Both the position numbers and the translations under genes were made by a program. The notes under the pieces are model-generated. The model worked only from the letters and a program-made list of their open reading frames with translations. It searched no databases and had not been told where the DNA came from. This document shows positions 36,316 to 45,227 of a stretch of 64,000 bases of DNA, one piece after another (the stretch's first letter is position 1; each line of letters starts with the position of its first letter). Origin of the DNA: Geomonas sp. RF6 (GTDB lineage Bacteria; Desulfobacterota; Desulfuromonadia; Geobacterales; Geobacteraceae); contig NZ_CP087999.1 of the NCBI RefSeq assembly GCF_021044625.1, forward strand, positions 3,741,001 through 3,805,000. Direction: 5' to 3'.

Positions 36316-36824
36316 TTCTTCGCCCCTTTCTTCTTCGTCTTGCGCGTCAGGTTGAGGGTCATGTACACGTGCTCCTGCTTGTTGTTGAAGCCGTGCTTCT
36401 CGAAGAAGCGGATCGCCGGGAGGTTGTCCGCGGAGGTGTCGACGATGATCATCCGCGCCCCCTGCTCCCGCATGCGCCGCTTCATCTCCCGGAAAAGCCT
36501 TTCCCCGACTCCCGCCTGCTGCAGGTCCCTGCGCACCCCGAGCCAGACGAGGTAGCCGTACTTCCACGGCGAATTGTGCTTCTTCACCGTCGTCCCCAGG
36601 GCAAAGCCGAGGACCCTGTCCCCCTGTTCCGCGACGAGGCAGAGCTCGTTGTCGGAGTTGAAGAGGGTTGTTATCTCATATTCGTCCCAGGTGCGGTACA
36701 GGCTCTGGGAATAGTCCGCGGTGAAGACCATCTCCCCTATGTGGAAGACCTCCGAGAGGTCGTCGATGATCATCTCCCTGACTCGTACTGCCTCCTCGCT
36801 CGGTTCCGTTGTCGTCTCAGACAT
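36312..36824 (-). CDS. GNAT-family N-acetyltransferase
   Basis: A 170-residue acetyltransferase beginning MSETTTEPSEEAVRVREMII. The acetyl-CoA site motif A reads VWLGVRRDLQQAGVGERLFREM, followed by MIIVDTSADNLPAIRFFEKHGF, typical of RimI-like GNAT enzymes. A basic tail (RKTKKKGAKK) ends the chain. It precedes and is coupled by a 4-base overlap to an M20 deacylase, which suggests acetylation and deacetylation within one pathway; this is inference. ATG 36824 follows GAGG; the longer open frame upstream runs through a repeat element and is rejected. Confidence 0.88.
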   Translation of the reverse strand: MSETTTEPSEEAVRVREMIIDDLSEVFHIGEMVFTADYSQSLYRTWDEYEITTLFNSDNELCLVAEQGDRVLGFALGTTVKKHNSPWKYGYLVWLGVRRDLQQAGVGERLFREMKRRMREQGARMIIVDTSADNLPAIRFFEKHGFNNKQEHVYMTLNLTRKTKKKGAKK

Positions 36825-36942
36825 GCTAAACCTCGGCAATTTACATGGGTTTGCAGCCCCTGCGCGTCCTTTCCCTCCTCGGGCCGTAATTAGTATATAC
36901 CCCGAAGAAATGTGACGCAAAAAGGGGGGCGCGCGAGTGGAG

Positions 36943-37054
36943 GTCCCCCCTCCCTTGACGGGAGGGGGACAGGGGGTGGGTGAAGCTGCTATCTGGCTGA
37001 AATGGAGGCACCTTCCCCCCCACCCTGTCCCTCCCCCGCAAGGGGGGAGGGGAC
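36943..37054. repeat. Dispersed ~110-bp palindromic element, copy 2
   Basis: A second copy of the element at 9801-9909, with the same GTCCCCCCTCCC start, AGGGGGTGGGTGAAGCTGC interior and GGGGGAGGGGAC end. It lies in the 423-base gap between the GNAT gene and tamA. Immediately after it, 37070-37125 (GGAATTCCCGGATGA...) has a short relative near 48825. Confidence 0.7.
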
Positions 37055-37247
37055 GCCGGACCGACGTCACTGGAATTCCCGGATGAGCCATCTTTCAGAG
37101 GGGAGGCACGTCAGCTGCGGGTGGGTCCGGCAGCGACCCGCGCCCCCCTCTATTTGCAGGCCTGGAGCGGTATCGCGCCATTTCTTTGATACACTTGCAT
37201 CCCGTGACGCCGCGGCGCCACGACATCCAGAGATCGAAAGGCTCCCG

Positions 37248-39011
37248 ATGGCAAGGCTTTCCCCACTACACCGCGTCGCGTTCCTGGCTCTCCTGTGGGG
37301 CGCCCTGGTGACACCTGCCTTTGCCGATCCTGTGGAGATAGAGGTTTCCGGTGTCGAGGGGGATGCGCGTGCCAATGTGGAACAGGCCCTGGCGCTTCCG
37401 ACCGGACTTGTGACCGAGGGGAAGGTCGACCGGCTCTGGCTCGACCGCTTCGCCGTGCAGGCGCGAGAAAAGGCGACCGATGCGGTGAAGCCATTCGGGT
37501 ATTACCGCGCAGAGGCATCCTCCTCCGTGGAGCCAAGGGGGGGAGGGGAGTACCTCCTGAAGGTGCATGTGGAACTGAAGAGCCCGGTGACGGTCTCGGA
37601 GGTCTCCGTGCTGCTGGATGGGGCAGGTGCCGGGCAGGAAGCGCTGAAAAGGATGGTGCGGGAATTCCCCCTGCGCAAGGGGGGGGTCCTTTTGCAGCCG
37701 CAGTACGAGAACGCGAAGTCGCGGCTCAGATCGCGGGCTCTTGATCTGGGGTACCTCGACGCCGACTTCTCCCGCCACGAGATCCGTATCTCACCCGATC
37801 TCACCAGCGCCCGCATCAACCTCGTCTTCAACACAGGCGCCCAGTACTTCTTCGACGACGCCACCATCGAGGGGGCCCCGCAGTACCCCGACCCTTTCCT
37901 CCGGCGCTACCTCTCCTTCCACAGAGGGGAGGTCTTTTCCTATGCGAAGCTCGGCGAGACACAGCTCAATTTCACCAACGCCGAGCGCTTCCAGCAGGTG
38001 CTGGTGACCCCTGAGAAGGAGAAGGCGAAGGACTTCCACGTGCCGGTCGTGGTGCAGCTCACACCGGCGCCGCGCGTGACGATCCGCCCAGGCTTCGGAT
38101 TCGGCACCGACACGGGGATCCGCTTCTCGGTCGGGTACCGGGACCTCGACCTCTTCCGCGCCGGGCACGATCTGAACGCAAAGCTCTATCTTTCGGAGAG
38201 CCTGCAGGGGGTTGCGGTGCAGTATCTGATCCCCAGCCCGAGAGACATCCGCACCAACACCACCTTCCAGCTGAACCTGCAACGGGAGGACGTGACCGCC
38301 TATATGAGCCGCCTCATCGCCCTGGAAGCGGCACGCAACCGCAGCCTGGGGAGGGGCACCCTCGGCACCGCGTACCTCAGGCTGCAGCAGGAAAATTTTA
38401 CCGTCGGCAGCCAGAACTCCGGCTCCCGCCTCGTTCTCCCCGGTCTCCGCTACACCCAGGAGCGCTTTGACAGCATGACCCGCCCCACCAACGGTTTCCG
38501 CTACAGCCTGGAGGCCCGCGGCACCCACCCGTTCCTCGGCTCCGATACCGGCCTCGTGCAGGGGATCGTGCAGGGCCTCACCATAATCCCCCTCCCGTGG
38601 CGCCTTGGGCTGCGGGTGCGCGGCATGGCTGCCGGGAGCCTCCTTTCGGAGCCCCTCTCCGAGGTCCCGCCGTCTCTGCGCTTTTTTGCCGGAGGGGATC
38701 AGAGCGTGCGCGGCTACTCCTACAAGTCGCTCGGCCCCCGTGACGACACCGGGCAGGTCGTCGGCGGCAGGAACCTCCTCGTCGGGAGCTTGGAAATAGA
38801 ACGCGCCCTCTTCAAGAACTGGGGGGTCTCCCTCTTTTTCGACGCGGGAAATGCCTTTAATGATCCAGGGTATATCAGGCTGAAGGAGGGGGCAGGGATC
38901 GGCGCCCACTACTACAGCCCCGTCGGTGCCATAAACCTTGCCGTCGCCCGTCGGGTAAATGACGAGCAGAGGGCGTACTACATCCACGTCAGCGTGGGGT
39001 TCGAGCTATGA
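37248..39011 (+). CDS. tamA: Omp85-family outer-membrane assembly factor
   Basis: A 587-residue protein with a signal peptide (LHRVAFLALLWGALVTPAFA), N-terminal POTRA modules (about residues 25-265; VEIEVSGVEGDARANVEQAL, VTVSEVSVLLDGAG) and a 16-strand Omp85 barrel. The barrel contains RFFAGGDQSVRGYSYKSLGP, whose RGY is the loop-6 motif, and ends VSVGFEL with the penultimate aromatic. TamA inserts autotransporter-type proteins in the outer membrane and, with TamB, supports lipid transport. Its stop overlaps the start of tamB (ATGA). The length matches TamA (about 577 residues) rather than BamA. Confidence 0.92.
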   Translation: MARLSPLHRVAFLALLWGALVTPAFADPVEIEVSGVEGDARANVEQALALPTGLVTEGKVDRLWLDRFAVQAREKATDAVKPFGYYRAEASSSVEPRGGGEYLLKVHVELKSPVTVSEVSVLLDGAGAGQEALKRMVREFPLRKGGVLLQPQYENAKSRLRSRALDLGYLDADFSRHEIRISPDLTSARINLVFNTGAQYFFDDATIEGAPQYPDPFLRRYLSFHRGEVFSYAKLGETQLNFTNAERFQQVLVTPEKEKAKDFHVPVVVQLTPAPRVTIRPGFGFGTDTGIRFSVGYRDLDLFRAGHDLNAKLYLSESLQGVAVQYLIPSPRDIRTNTTFQLNLQREDVTAYMSRLIALEAARNRSLGRGTLGTAYLRLQQENFTVGSQNSGSRLVLPGLRYTQERFDSMTRPTNGFRYSLEARGTHPFLGSDTGLVQGIVQGLTIIPLPWRLGLRVRGMAAGSLLSEPLSEVPPSLRFFAGGDQSVRGYSYKSLGPRDDTGQVVGGRNLLVGSLEIERALFKNWGVSLFFDAGNAFNDPGYIRLKEGAGIGAHYYSPVGAINLAVARRVNDEQRAYYIHVSVGFEL

Positions 39012-42000
39012 GACGAGCCGTCACCTATACCGTCCTTGCGGGGCTCATCCTCCTGCTCGTGTTCCTCGGGGCGCTCTGGTGGCTCCTCTGGACCCCATCA
39101 GGTGCCAAGTGGGCGCTGCAGCGGGTCCCTTCCACGCCGCAGGCGTCCTTCACGGTGCGCCGGGTGGAGGGGCGGCTCCTCGACCACCTGGTCCTTTCCG
39201 GTGTGCGCGTCGTCTCGGGGCAGAGGACGACGACCGCCCAGCGGGTGGAGCTCACTTGGCAGCCGCTTCTTCTCTTTTCCGGCGAACTCGCAATAGGGGA
39301 GCTCTCATTGTCGGGAGTGAGGGTGGATGATCGGACGCCGGTCACGAAGAAGCCGATCGATCTTACCTGGCCGCGCCTCCCCGGCTTTGCCGACCTCTTC
39401 GAGGCCCGCGTCACCCATCTGCGGATCAACGATCTCACCTACCAGCGCCTGCAGCGTCCCGAGGTGAAGGTACGCGCACTCTCCGCGAGCCTTTCGTGGC
39501 GCTACACCCTTCTCCTGGTGAGTAACCTCCGGGCGGTCGCCCCGGCGGGGCTTCTCGCGGGAGAAATAGTCGCCGGGCTGAAGCGCCCCTCCCTCCGTCT
39601 CGACCTGATCGCCGCGCCCGCGAAGCCGATATCCGGATTCGATTATCTTTCGCTCCAGGCCCGTCTCGGTCGTGCCAGGGGGGCGGAGCAGGTCGCGGGC
39701 ACGGTGAACCTCGTGGGGAAGCGGGGGGAGAAGCGCCTGCTGACAGTGGCCGGTGGCCTGGGGGTTACCAGGACTTCTCTCGTGCTGCACGGGGTGCGGG
39801 TCGAAAAGAGCGGGCAGCCGGGGACCGTGACGGTGGACGGCGATGTCGATCTTTCGGGGGAGGAGCCGGTGGCAGCGCTGAAAGTGCAGGGAAAGGACCT
39901 CGACCTCGCTCCGCAGATCGGCCGGCGCACCGACCTCTCCGGGATCATAAACGTTACCGGTAACCTCGAGAGGTACCGGGGGAACTTTTCTCTCTCCAAC
40001 AAAGGAAAGGGGTGGGAGACGCTTTCCCTTTCCGGCACCCTTGCCGGCGGCATGAAGGGGATAAGGCTCGCCCCCGTCACCGCACGTGTCCTCAGCGGAG
40101 TCGTGCGGGGAGTGGTCGACGTGGGGTGGGGGGAGGTGGTGACGGTTCGCGCGGAGCTGGCGGCGCGGGGAATAAATCCGCAGCGCGTGGCGCCGAAGTG
40201 GCGAGGCCTCGTCAACCTCAACGCCGTCGGCGACCTCGCCTGGTCGCGCGGCACGACCCTGGTCTGGAAGGTAAAGGGGAGGCTCCTCGAGAGCCGTCTG
40301 CAGGGGAAGGAGCTCTCGGGGGAGGTCGATGCCCGCTCCAAGGACGGCGACATCCTCCTCAGGCGCCTCTTTCTGCGCGGCGAAGGTGTCGATCTCTCCG
40401 CCTCGGGGCAGCTCAGCCGTCGCGTCGATTTCAGCCTCGCGGCCGATGACCTTTCCCTCCTCCTCCCCTCCGCAGAGGGGGGGGTGCAGGGGAACGGATG
40501 GTTCCGGTACCGCAACAGGCGGTTTGCGGGGGAGATAGGCGGTACTGCGACCGGTCTTGTCGTCGGCGGCGTCGCCGCCCGGGAAGGCACCTTTTCCGCC
40601 GCCCTGTCGGATGCCGCCGGTTACCCTCTGCATCTCGATGCCTCGCTGGCAGAGGTGGCGATCGGAGAGGTCTATGCAAACAGCGCGACGCTTACGGCGG
40701 ATGGAAGCGTGGAATCTCACGCTGCCACCCTCGTCGTCTGCGCACCTCAGGCCGAAGCGCGCCTCGCCCTCACCGGCGGGTACCGGGACAGGAGGTGGCG
40801 GGGGGAGATCACCGACTTCTCCGGCCATGATGCCGTCGGCCCGTGGGGACTCGCCGCCCCCGCGACACTCGGCATCGATTCCGGCGGATTCACCCTTTCC
40901 CCCCTGCTGGTGCGCGGGGTCGCAGGTGAATTCCTCTCCATCAGCGCCGCCGTCGGGAAGCCCCGGCTCGGGGGGGTGGCGCTAAGCTGGGGGGGGCTTA
41001 ACCTCTCCCGTGCCAACAGCTGGGCGGATGGAGTGCAGTTCACCGGCGGGAGCAACGGCGACCTGGAGCTCAGCTTCCTGCCGAACCGCCGCGTGGACAT
41101 AGCGGGAAAAGCCGTGGCAAGCGGCTCCTTCTGCCTCGACGGCAAGGAGGTCAGGCTGGAGAAGGGGCTGATCAGCCTCGGCGGCGACGAGCGGGGGCTC
41201 TCGGCTCAGGTCGAGCTGCACCTGTGGCGCGGGGTCGTGCAGGCGCGCTTCACCTCTCCTGATGCCGCGCGTCTTGCGCTTCCGGACGACGGCGCTATCG
41301 ACGCCCGCTGGGCGAACCTCGACCTTAAGGAGCTCGCGCCGTGGTTCCCGCCGGGGACGCGCGTCGACGGGACGATCGCGGGGCAGGTGGCGGGGAGGCT
41401 CCTCCCCGGGCAGACCGTCGACCTGAAGGGGAGCACCTCGCTGGAGGGGGGGATCGTGCACTGGACGAAGGAGGACCAGTCGCTCGACGCCGCCTTGCAG
41501 CGCTCCGAGATATCGGTCTCCTGGCAGGGGGGGATCACCCCCGGGAAGATCCGCGGCGCACGCATCGCGGTGACGGGGAGCGCGGCCGGCGCCGGCACCT
41601 ACAGCAAAGGGGGGAGGCGCCTCACCCTCCTGCGCGCTCTCCTCTCGCTCGACGCAGGCTCCCGCGGGACGCGCGTCGTCTTCGAGGCGGTCCCGGAAGG
41701 GAGGGGGGTGGTGAAGGGGGTTCTCGCTTCCGATCGCCCCGCGTCGTTCGACGTCCCCGACAGCGGCCGGTTCGAACTGACTCTCGCCAACCTCGATCCG
41801 CACATCCTCCAGCCCTGGCTGCCGGGGGCGGTAAACCTGGAGGGTGATCTCTCCGGGAAGGTGGCGGGAAACCTCCTTCCGGGGAGTCGCTTCGAGATGG
41901 CGGGGAATGCACTCTTCTCCGGAGGGCTCGCGAAATGGCATGGGGAAAAGGGGGAGATGCAGGCGAATCTGCGCTCCGCCGGCGTCAACTTCACGTGGCG

Positions 42001-43459
42001 CGAGGAATGCATTGCCGGGGACCTCTCCCTCGTACTCTCGGGCGCCGGTCAGGCGCAGGGAAAATTTCAGCTGCCACTTCCGGCGCGCTTCCCGATCGCC
42101 TTCGACCAGAACGGAGCCGTGAGCGGCTCGCTGACCGGGAGGCTCCAGGAGCAGGGGGTCTTGAGCGCCTTCCTCCCGGGGATGGTGCGGGAGAGCCACG
42201 GGAACCTCGATCTCGATCTCGCCCTCGGAGGGGTATGGCGCGATCCGGTTGTGCAGGGGAGAGTGGGGCTCACCGATGGCGGCGGCTACCTTCCCTCCCT
42301 CGGCATTCGGGTCACCGATGTGACACTCGCGCTGCGCCTCGCCAAGGACGTCGTCCGGGTGGAGACGCTGCGGGCCCGGTCCGGTCCCGGCGAGATCGTG
42401 GCAGTCCTCCAGGCGGAGGTGGACGGCTGGCAACTGCGCCGCTACCGCGGGACCCTCAGCGGAGAGCGTTTCCAGACCTTCTATCTTCCCGAGCTCCGGG
42501 TGCTGAGCTCGCCCCAGCTGACCTTCCAGGGGGACGAGAAGCACCTTGTGCTGCGCGGGCAGGTCGGCATCCCGGAGATGCACGTCCTCGGTCCCCCGCC
42601 GCACCAGGCGGTATCGGAGAGCAGGGACGTAATCATCGAAGGGGTCCCTGAAGAGGGTAAGCGCACCTTCCCTGTCGACCTCGACGTGAGGGTGCGGGTC
42701 GTCCTCGGTGAGAAGGTGGAGGTGAAGACGGAGGGGATCGACGCGCAGCTCGGCGGCGGCATGGAGATATTCTTCACCAGCCTGGACAAGATCCGGAGCA
42801 GCGGGGAGATCAACGTGGTGAAAGGGCGCTACCGCGCCTACGGCCTCGACCTCGACATCGTGCGGGGGCGCATCTACTATGCCGGAGGGCCGATCGACCA
42901 GCCGACCCTCGACATACTGGCGCTGCGCACCATCAGCGACGTGAAGGCGGGGGTGACGGTCGGGGGGATTCTGCAGGAGCCGGTAGTGAAGCTCTATTCC
43001 GAGCCTGCCATGCCGGACGTGGACATCCTCGCCTACATGGTCATCGGGCACCCGCTCGGCACGAGCAGCGCAGAGCAGGGGAGTCTGGTCGCCCAGGCGG
43101 CCGGGGTCCTTTTTTCCACCGGGCAGTCGTCGTCGTTGCAGGAGCAGATCAAGAGCAGGCTCGGGCTGAGTACTCTCGAGCTGCAGACGGCCTCGCCGGA
43201 GACGACGGGAAGGATGGGGTACAAGGAGATTGCCGTTACCCCGACCGGAGCGCCCAGCAAGACGGCCCCCGCCACCCAGTCGATGCTGACGGTAGGGAAA
43301 TACCTGACGCCAAAGCTCTACTTCAGCTACGGCCGCTCCCTCTTCACCGGAAGCAGTCTTTTCATGCTGCGCTACGATATCTCCAAACACTGGCAGATCG
43401 AGAGCCAGACCGGCACAGAGAGCGGCCTCGACATCTATTACAAGATACAATTCAAGTAG
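39008..43459 (+). CDS. tamB: Translocation and assembly module / AsmA-like protein
   Basis: A 1,483-residue protein with one N-terminal membrane anchor (VLAGLILLLVFLGALWWLL) and a very long periplasmic region of repeated beta segments with Gly/Leu-rich pseudo-repeats (DLSGEEPVAALKVQGKDLDL type). A conserved C-terminal DUF490 domain spans about 1,130-1,483 (VKGRYRAYGLDLDIVRGRIYY, PDVDILAYMVIGHPLG, FSYGRSLFTGSSLFMLRYD). TamB forms a hydrophobic groove spanning the periplasm and partners TamA. It overlaps tamA by 4 bases, a strongly conserved pairing. Length is slightly above E. coli TamB (about 1,260). Confidence 0.93.
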   Translation: MRRAVTYTVLAGLILLLVFLGALWWLLWTPSGAKWALQRVPSTPQASFTVRRVEGRLLDHLVLSGVRVVSGQRTTTAQRVELTWQPLLLFSGELAIGELSLSGVRVDDRTPVTKKPIDLTWPRLPGFADLFEARVTHLRINDLTYQRLQRPEVKVRALSASLSWRYTLLLVSNLRAVAPAGLLAGEIVAGLKRPSLRLDLIAAPAKPISGFDYLSLQARLGRARGAEQVAGTVNLVGKRGEKRLLTVAGGLGVTRTSLVLHGVRVEKSGQPGTVTVDGDVDLSGEEPVAALKVQGKDLDLAPQIGRRTDLSGIINVTGNLERYRGNFSLSNKGKGWETLSLSGTLAGGMKGIRLAPVTARVLSGVVRGVVDVGWGEVVTVRAELAARGINPQRVAPKWRGLVNLNAVGDLAWSRGTTLVWKVKGRLLESRLQGKELSGEVDARSKDGDILLRRLFLRGEGVDLSASGQLSRRVDFSLAADDLSLLLPSAEGGVQGNGWFRYRNRRFAGEIGGTATGLVVGGVAAREGTFSAALSDAAGYPLHLDASLAEVAIGEVYANSATLTADGSVESHAATLVVCAPQAEARLALTGGYRDRRWRGEITDFSGHDAVGPWGLAAPATLGIDSGGFTLSPLLVRGVAGEFLSISAAVGKPRLGGVALSWGGLNLSRANSWADGVQFTGGSNGDLELSFLPNRRVDIAGKAVASGSFCLDGKEVRLEKGLISLGGDERGLSAQVELHLWRGVVQARFTSPDAARLALPDDGAIDARWANLDLKELAPWFPPGTRVDGTIAGQVAGRLLPGQTVDLKGSTSLEGGIVHWTKEDQSLDAALQRSEISVSWQGGITPGKIRGARIAVTGSAAGAGTYSKGGRRLTLLRALLSLDAGSRGTRVVFEAVPEGRGVVKGVLASDRPASFDVPDSGRFELTLANLDPHILQPWLPGAVNLEGDLSGKVAGNLLPGSRFEMAGNALFSGGLAKWHGEKGEMQANLRSAGVNFTWREECIAGDLSLVLSGAGQAQGKFQLPLPARFPIAFDQNGAVSGSLTGRLQEQGVLSAFLPGMVRESHGNLDLDLALGGVWRDPVVQGRVGLTDGGGYLPSLGIRVTDVTLALRLAKDVVRVETLRARSGPGEIVAVLQAEVDGWQLRRYRGTLSGERFQTFYLPELRVLSSPQLTFQGDEKHLVLRGQVGIPEMHVLGPPPHQAVSESRDVIIEGVPEEGKRTFPVDLDVRVRVVLGEKVEVKTEGIDAQLGGGMEIFFTSLDKIRSSGEINVVKGRYRAYGLDLDIVRGRIYYAGGPIDQPTLDILALRTISDVKAGVTVGGILQEPVVKLYSEPAMPDVDILAYMVIGHPLGTSSAEQGSLVAQAAGVLFSTGQSSSLQEQIKSRLGLSTLELQTASPETTGRMGYKEIAVTPTGAPSKTAPATQSMLTVGKYLTPKLYFSYGRSLFTGSSLFMLRYDISKHWQIESQTGTESGLDIYYKIQFK

Positions 43460-43546
43460 TGAAGCAAACTGCGCCCCCCTTCGGCGCGTGCGGGGCACGA
43501 CCCGCCCCCGGAAAGGGAGGGAGTTTGCGACCGCAGAGGGAAGGAA

Positions 43547-44392
43547 ATGAGAACCCGCGCGCTGAAACTCCTTGTAATGCTGCTGACTCTTTGCTGCGCT
43601 TCCGTCGCCGACGCAGCGAAGATGAAGGTGAAGTCGCTGTGCGACATCTACTACCCGAGCGACACCCGGATTCCGTGGGAGTGCGTCGAACTGCAGGAGG
43701 GGGATACCCCCAACATGATCTTTGGTCGGTACTGGCGCGACGGACTTCATTTCAACCGCATGGACCGGCGCCATTTCGGAGCCGGGGTGTCTGTGAAAGT
43801 TCCGCTAAAGATGGAACAGCTGCGCGGCTTCACACCGCTGCCGGCGACCTACCCGAGCGCCGCCCGGGAGGCGAAGTTCATACTGGTGGACCAGACAGAG
43901 GGTTATCTCGGGGCGTATGAAAACGGGAAGCTCGTCTTTTCCACCCCCGTTGCCGTCGGGATAGAGGGGTATCCCACCCCGACCGGCACCTTTCAGGTAG
44001 ATGCGGCAAACCGGACGCACTCCTCAAACCTTTACCCGGTGGAGGGGACGGATCGTCCGTACCCGATGCATTACGCGCTGCGGTTCTTCCAGGACAAACG
44101 GGAGGAGAGGTGGCCCGCCTACTGGATCCACGGCCGCGACGTCCCGGGCTATCCCGACTCCCACGGCTGCGTAGGGCTTTACGACGAGGAGATGCAGAAG
44201 GAGTACTTCAAGAGTCCGCGAAAACCCCTTCTAAAGGACGCGAAGTGGCTCTACCAATGGGTGACCGGGGAGCGGGCGAAGGTGAAGAGCTTCCAGAAGG
44301 TGGAGAACGGCCCGAAGGTGCAGATTGTGGGGACTCCCCCGGGGGTGAAGGTGACGCCGGGGGGGCGGCCGGTGGGCGCCCCCGGTCCGTAA
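43547..44392 (+). CDS. Secreted L,D-transpeptidase (YkuD)
   Basis: A 281-residue protein with a signal peptide (LKLLVMLLTLCCASVADA), a short N-terminal domain and a YkuD domain. The latter has FILVDQTEGYLGAYENGKLVFSTPVAVG, PTPTGTFQV, YWIHGRD and the active-site SHGCVGLYDEE (catalytic Cys near 206). It modifies peptidoglycan in the periplasm. The C-terminus (GTPPGVKVTPGGRPVGAPGP) is Pro/Gly-rich. It lies 87 bases after tamB on the same strand and ends 26 bases before the putative promoter of the riboswitch, so it is the end of the tamAB transcription unit or separate. The first L,D-transpeptidase in the window (2271) is only distantly similar. Confidence 0.9.
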   Translation: MRTRALKLLVMLLTLCCASVADAAKMKVKSLCDIYYPSDTRIPWECVELQEGDTPNMIFGRYWRDGLHFNRMDRRHFGAGVSVKVPLKMEQLRGFTPLPATYPSAAREAKFILVDQTEGYLGAYENGKLVFSTPVAVGIEGYPTPTGTFQVDAANRTHSSNLYPVEGTDRPYPMHYALRFFQDKREERWPAYWIHGRDVPGYPDSHGCVGLYDEEMQKEYFKSPRKPLLKDAKWLYQWVTGERAKVKSFQKVENGPKVQIVGTPPGVKVTPGGRPVGAPGP

Positions 44393-44417
44393 GCGTCGCT
44401 GGTTAAAAATGTTTTTT

Positions 44418-44446
44418 TTGACTTTGCATCTGCAGGTGAGCTAAAC
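44418..44446 (+). promoter_or_regulatory. Putative promoter of the GEMM-like leader
   Basis: TTGACT (44418-44423) is followed after 17 bases by CTAAAC, a weak -10 box. It would start transcription just before the aptamer. Confidence 0.35.
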
Positions 44447-44465
44447 AGGGTGTGCAGAACCAGCA

Positions 44466-44582
44466 TAAGATAGACGACAATACTAAACCATTCGCGAGAA
44501 TGGGACGGAAAGCCTAGGGTCTCACGAAGACAGCCGGGTCGCCGAAATATCGAACAGAAGATATTAAGGCCCCGGCTTTTTT
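44466..44582 (+). ncRNA. GEMM-I-like cyclic-dinucleotide riboswitch with intrinsic terminator
   Basis: The segment matches the GEMM-I layout: ACTAAACC, a stem CCATTC/GAATGG closed by a GCGA tetraloop, GGGACGGAAAGCC, then AGGGTCT...AGACAGCCGGG and TCGCCGAAATAT. A terminator follows in which AGCCGGG (44532-44538), part of the aptamer's 3' side, can pair with CCCGGCT (44571-44577) before a run of T. Ligand binding would then free the transcript, an ON design. The usual ACGCAAAGCC reads ACGGAAAGCC. The family senses c-di-GMP or, in Geobacter relatives, cGAMP; which one cannot be told here. The next intact gene is at 45228. Confidence 0.75.
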
Positions 44583-44601
44583 GCGTCCGGAACCCAAGAG
44601 G

Positions 44602-44774
44602 GGGGTCAGGTCTTGAAATATCAGTTATTAAAGAAGGCGGAGCGGTCGTTGGCGCGACTCTTTGCGTAAGGCACTGTATTATCACCTTTAGCTGCAGCAT
44701 GCCATGCATGTCACCGGCGCAGGGGGTATGGAATATAACGATTGCGTTGCAGCAAAACCTTATATTTCAAGACC
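44602..44774. repeat. Inverted-repeat-ended element, copy A
   Basis: Begins GGGGTCAGGTCTTGAAATAT and ends in the complementary ATATTTCAAGACC, then decays. The interior (CTTTAGCTGCAGCATGCCATGCATGTCACCG region) is nearly identical to copy B. There is no coding capacity, consistent with a small non-autonomous mobile element. Confidence 0.75.
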
Positions 44775-44782
44775 ACATAGTG

Positions 44783-44960
44783 GGGGTCAGGTCTTGAAAT
44801 ATCAGTTTTTAAAGAAGGCGGAGCGGCCGGTGGCGGAACTCTTGGCGTAAGGCACTGTTATCACCTTTAGCTGCAGCATGCCATGCATGTCACCGGCGCA
44901 GGGGGTATGGAATGTAACGATTGCGTTGCAGCAAGACCTTATATTTCAAGACCTGACCCC
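44783..44960. repeat. Inverted-repeat-ended element, copy B
   Basis: 178 bases with perfect 20-base terminal inverted repeats, GGGGTCAGGTCTTGAAATAT and its complement. It follows copy A directly (8 bases between) in the same orientation. Two further right ends without left ends are at 45090-45112 and 45132-45156, so the site has received at least four insertions. The rest of 44583-45227 holds no gene. Confidence 0.8.
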
Positions 44961-45227
44961 GCGTCTGAACCCCGCGTCCCCGTGGGCTGTCTCTCTTGCC
45001 TTCCAACCCTTTGCAGTTACAATGATTCGGTTTTTCCGTCTCACTCTGGAAGTCACACAAGGAGCACAAGGAGGGTTTGGCGGCAATGACCTTATATTTC
45101 AAGACCTGACCCCCGGTCATACCTGAGGTAAACCTTATATTTCAAGACCTGACCCCGTCGTACGCGACACAGCGGGGGCTTTTCCACCGGAAGGTGGCGA
45201 AGGGAAATCAAAAAAAGAGGTGATGTC

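Noticed and set aside
36825-37091. Upstream extension of the GNAT gene
   Set aside because: It reads through the palindromic repeat at 36943-37054 and has no start signal, whereas ATG 36824 begins a normal-length GNAT.
40982-43774. 930-codon minus-strand open frame, and similar long frames at 16379-18391 and 22414-24774
   Set aside because: All are shadows of tamB, the CheA gene and the GGDEF-EAL gene, with His/Arg/Gly-rich composition and no ribosome sites.
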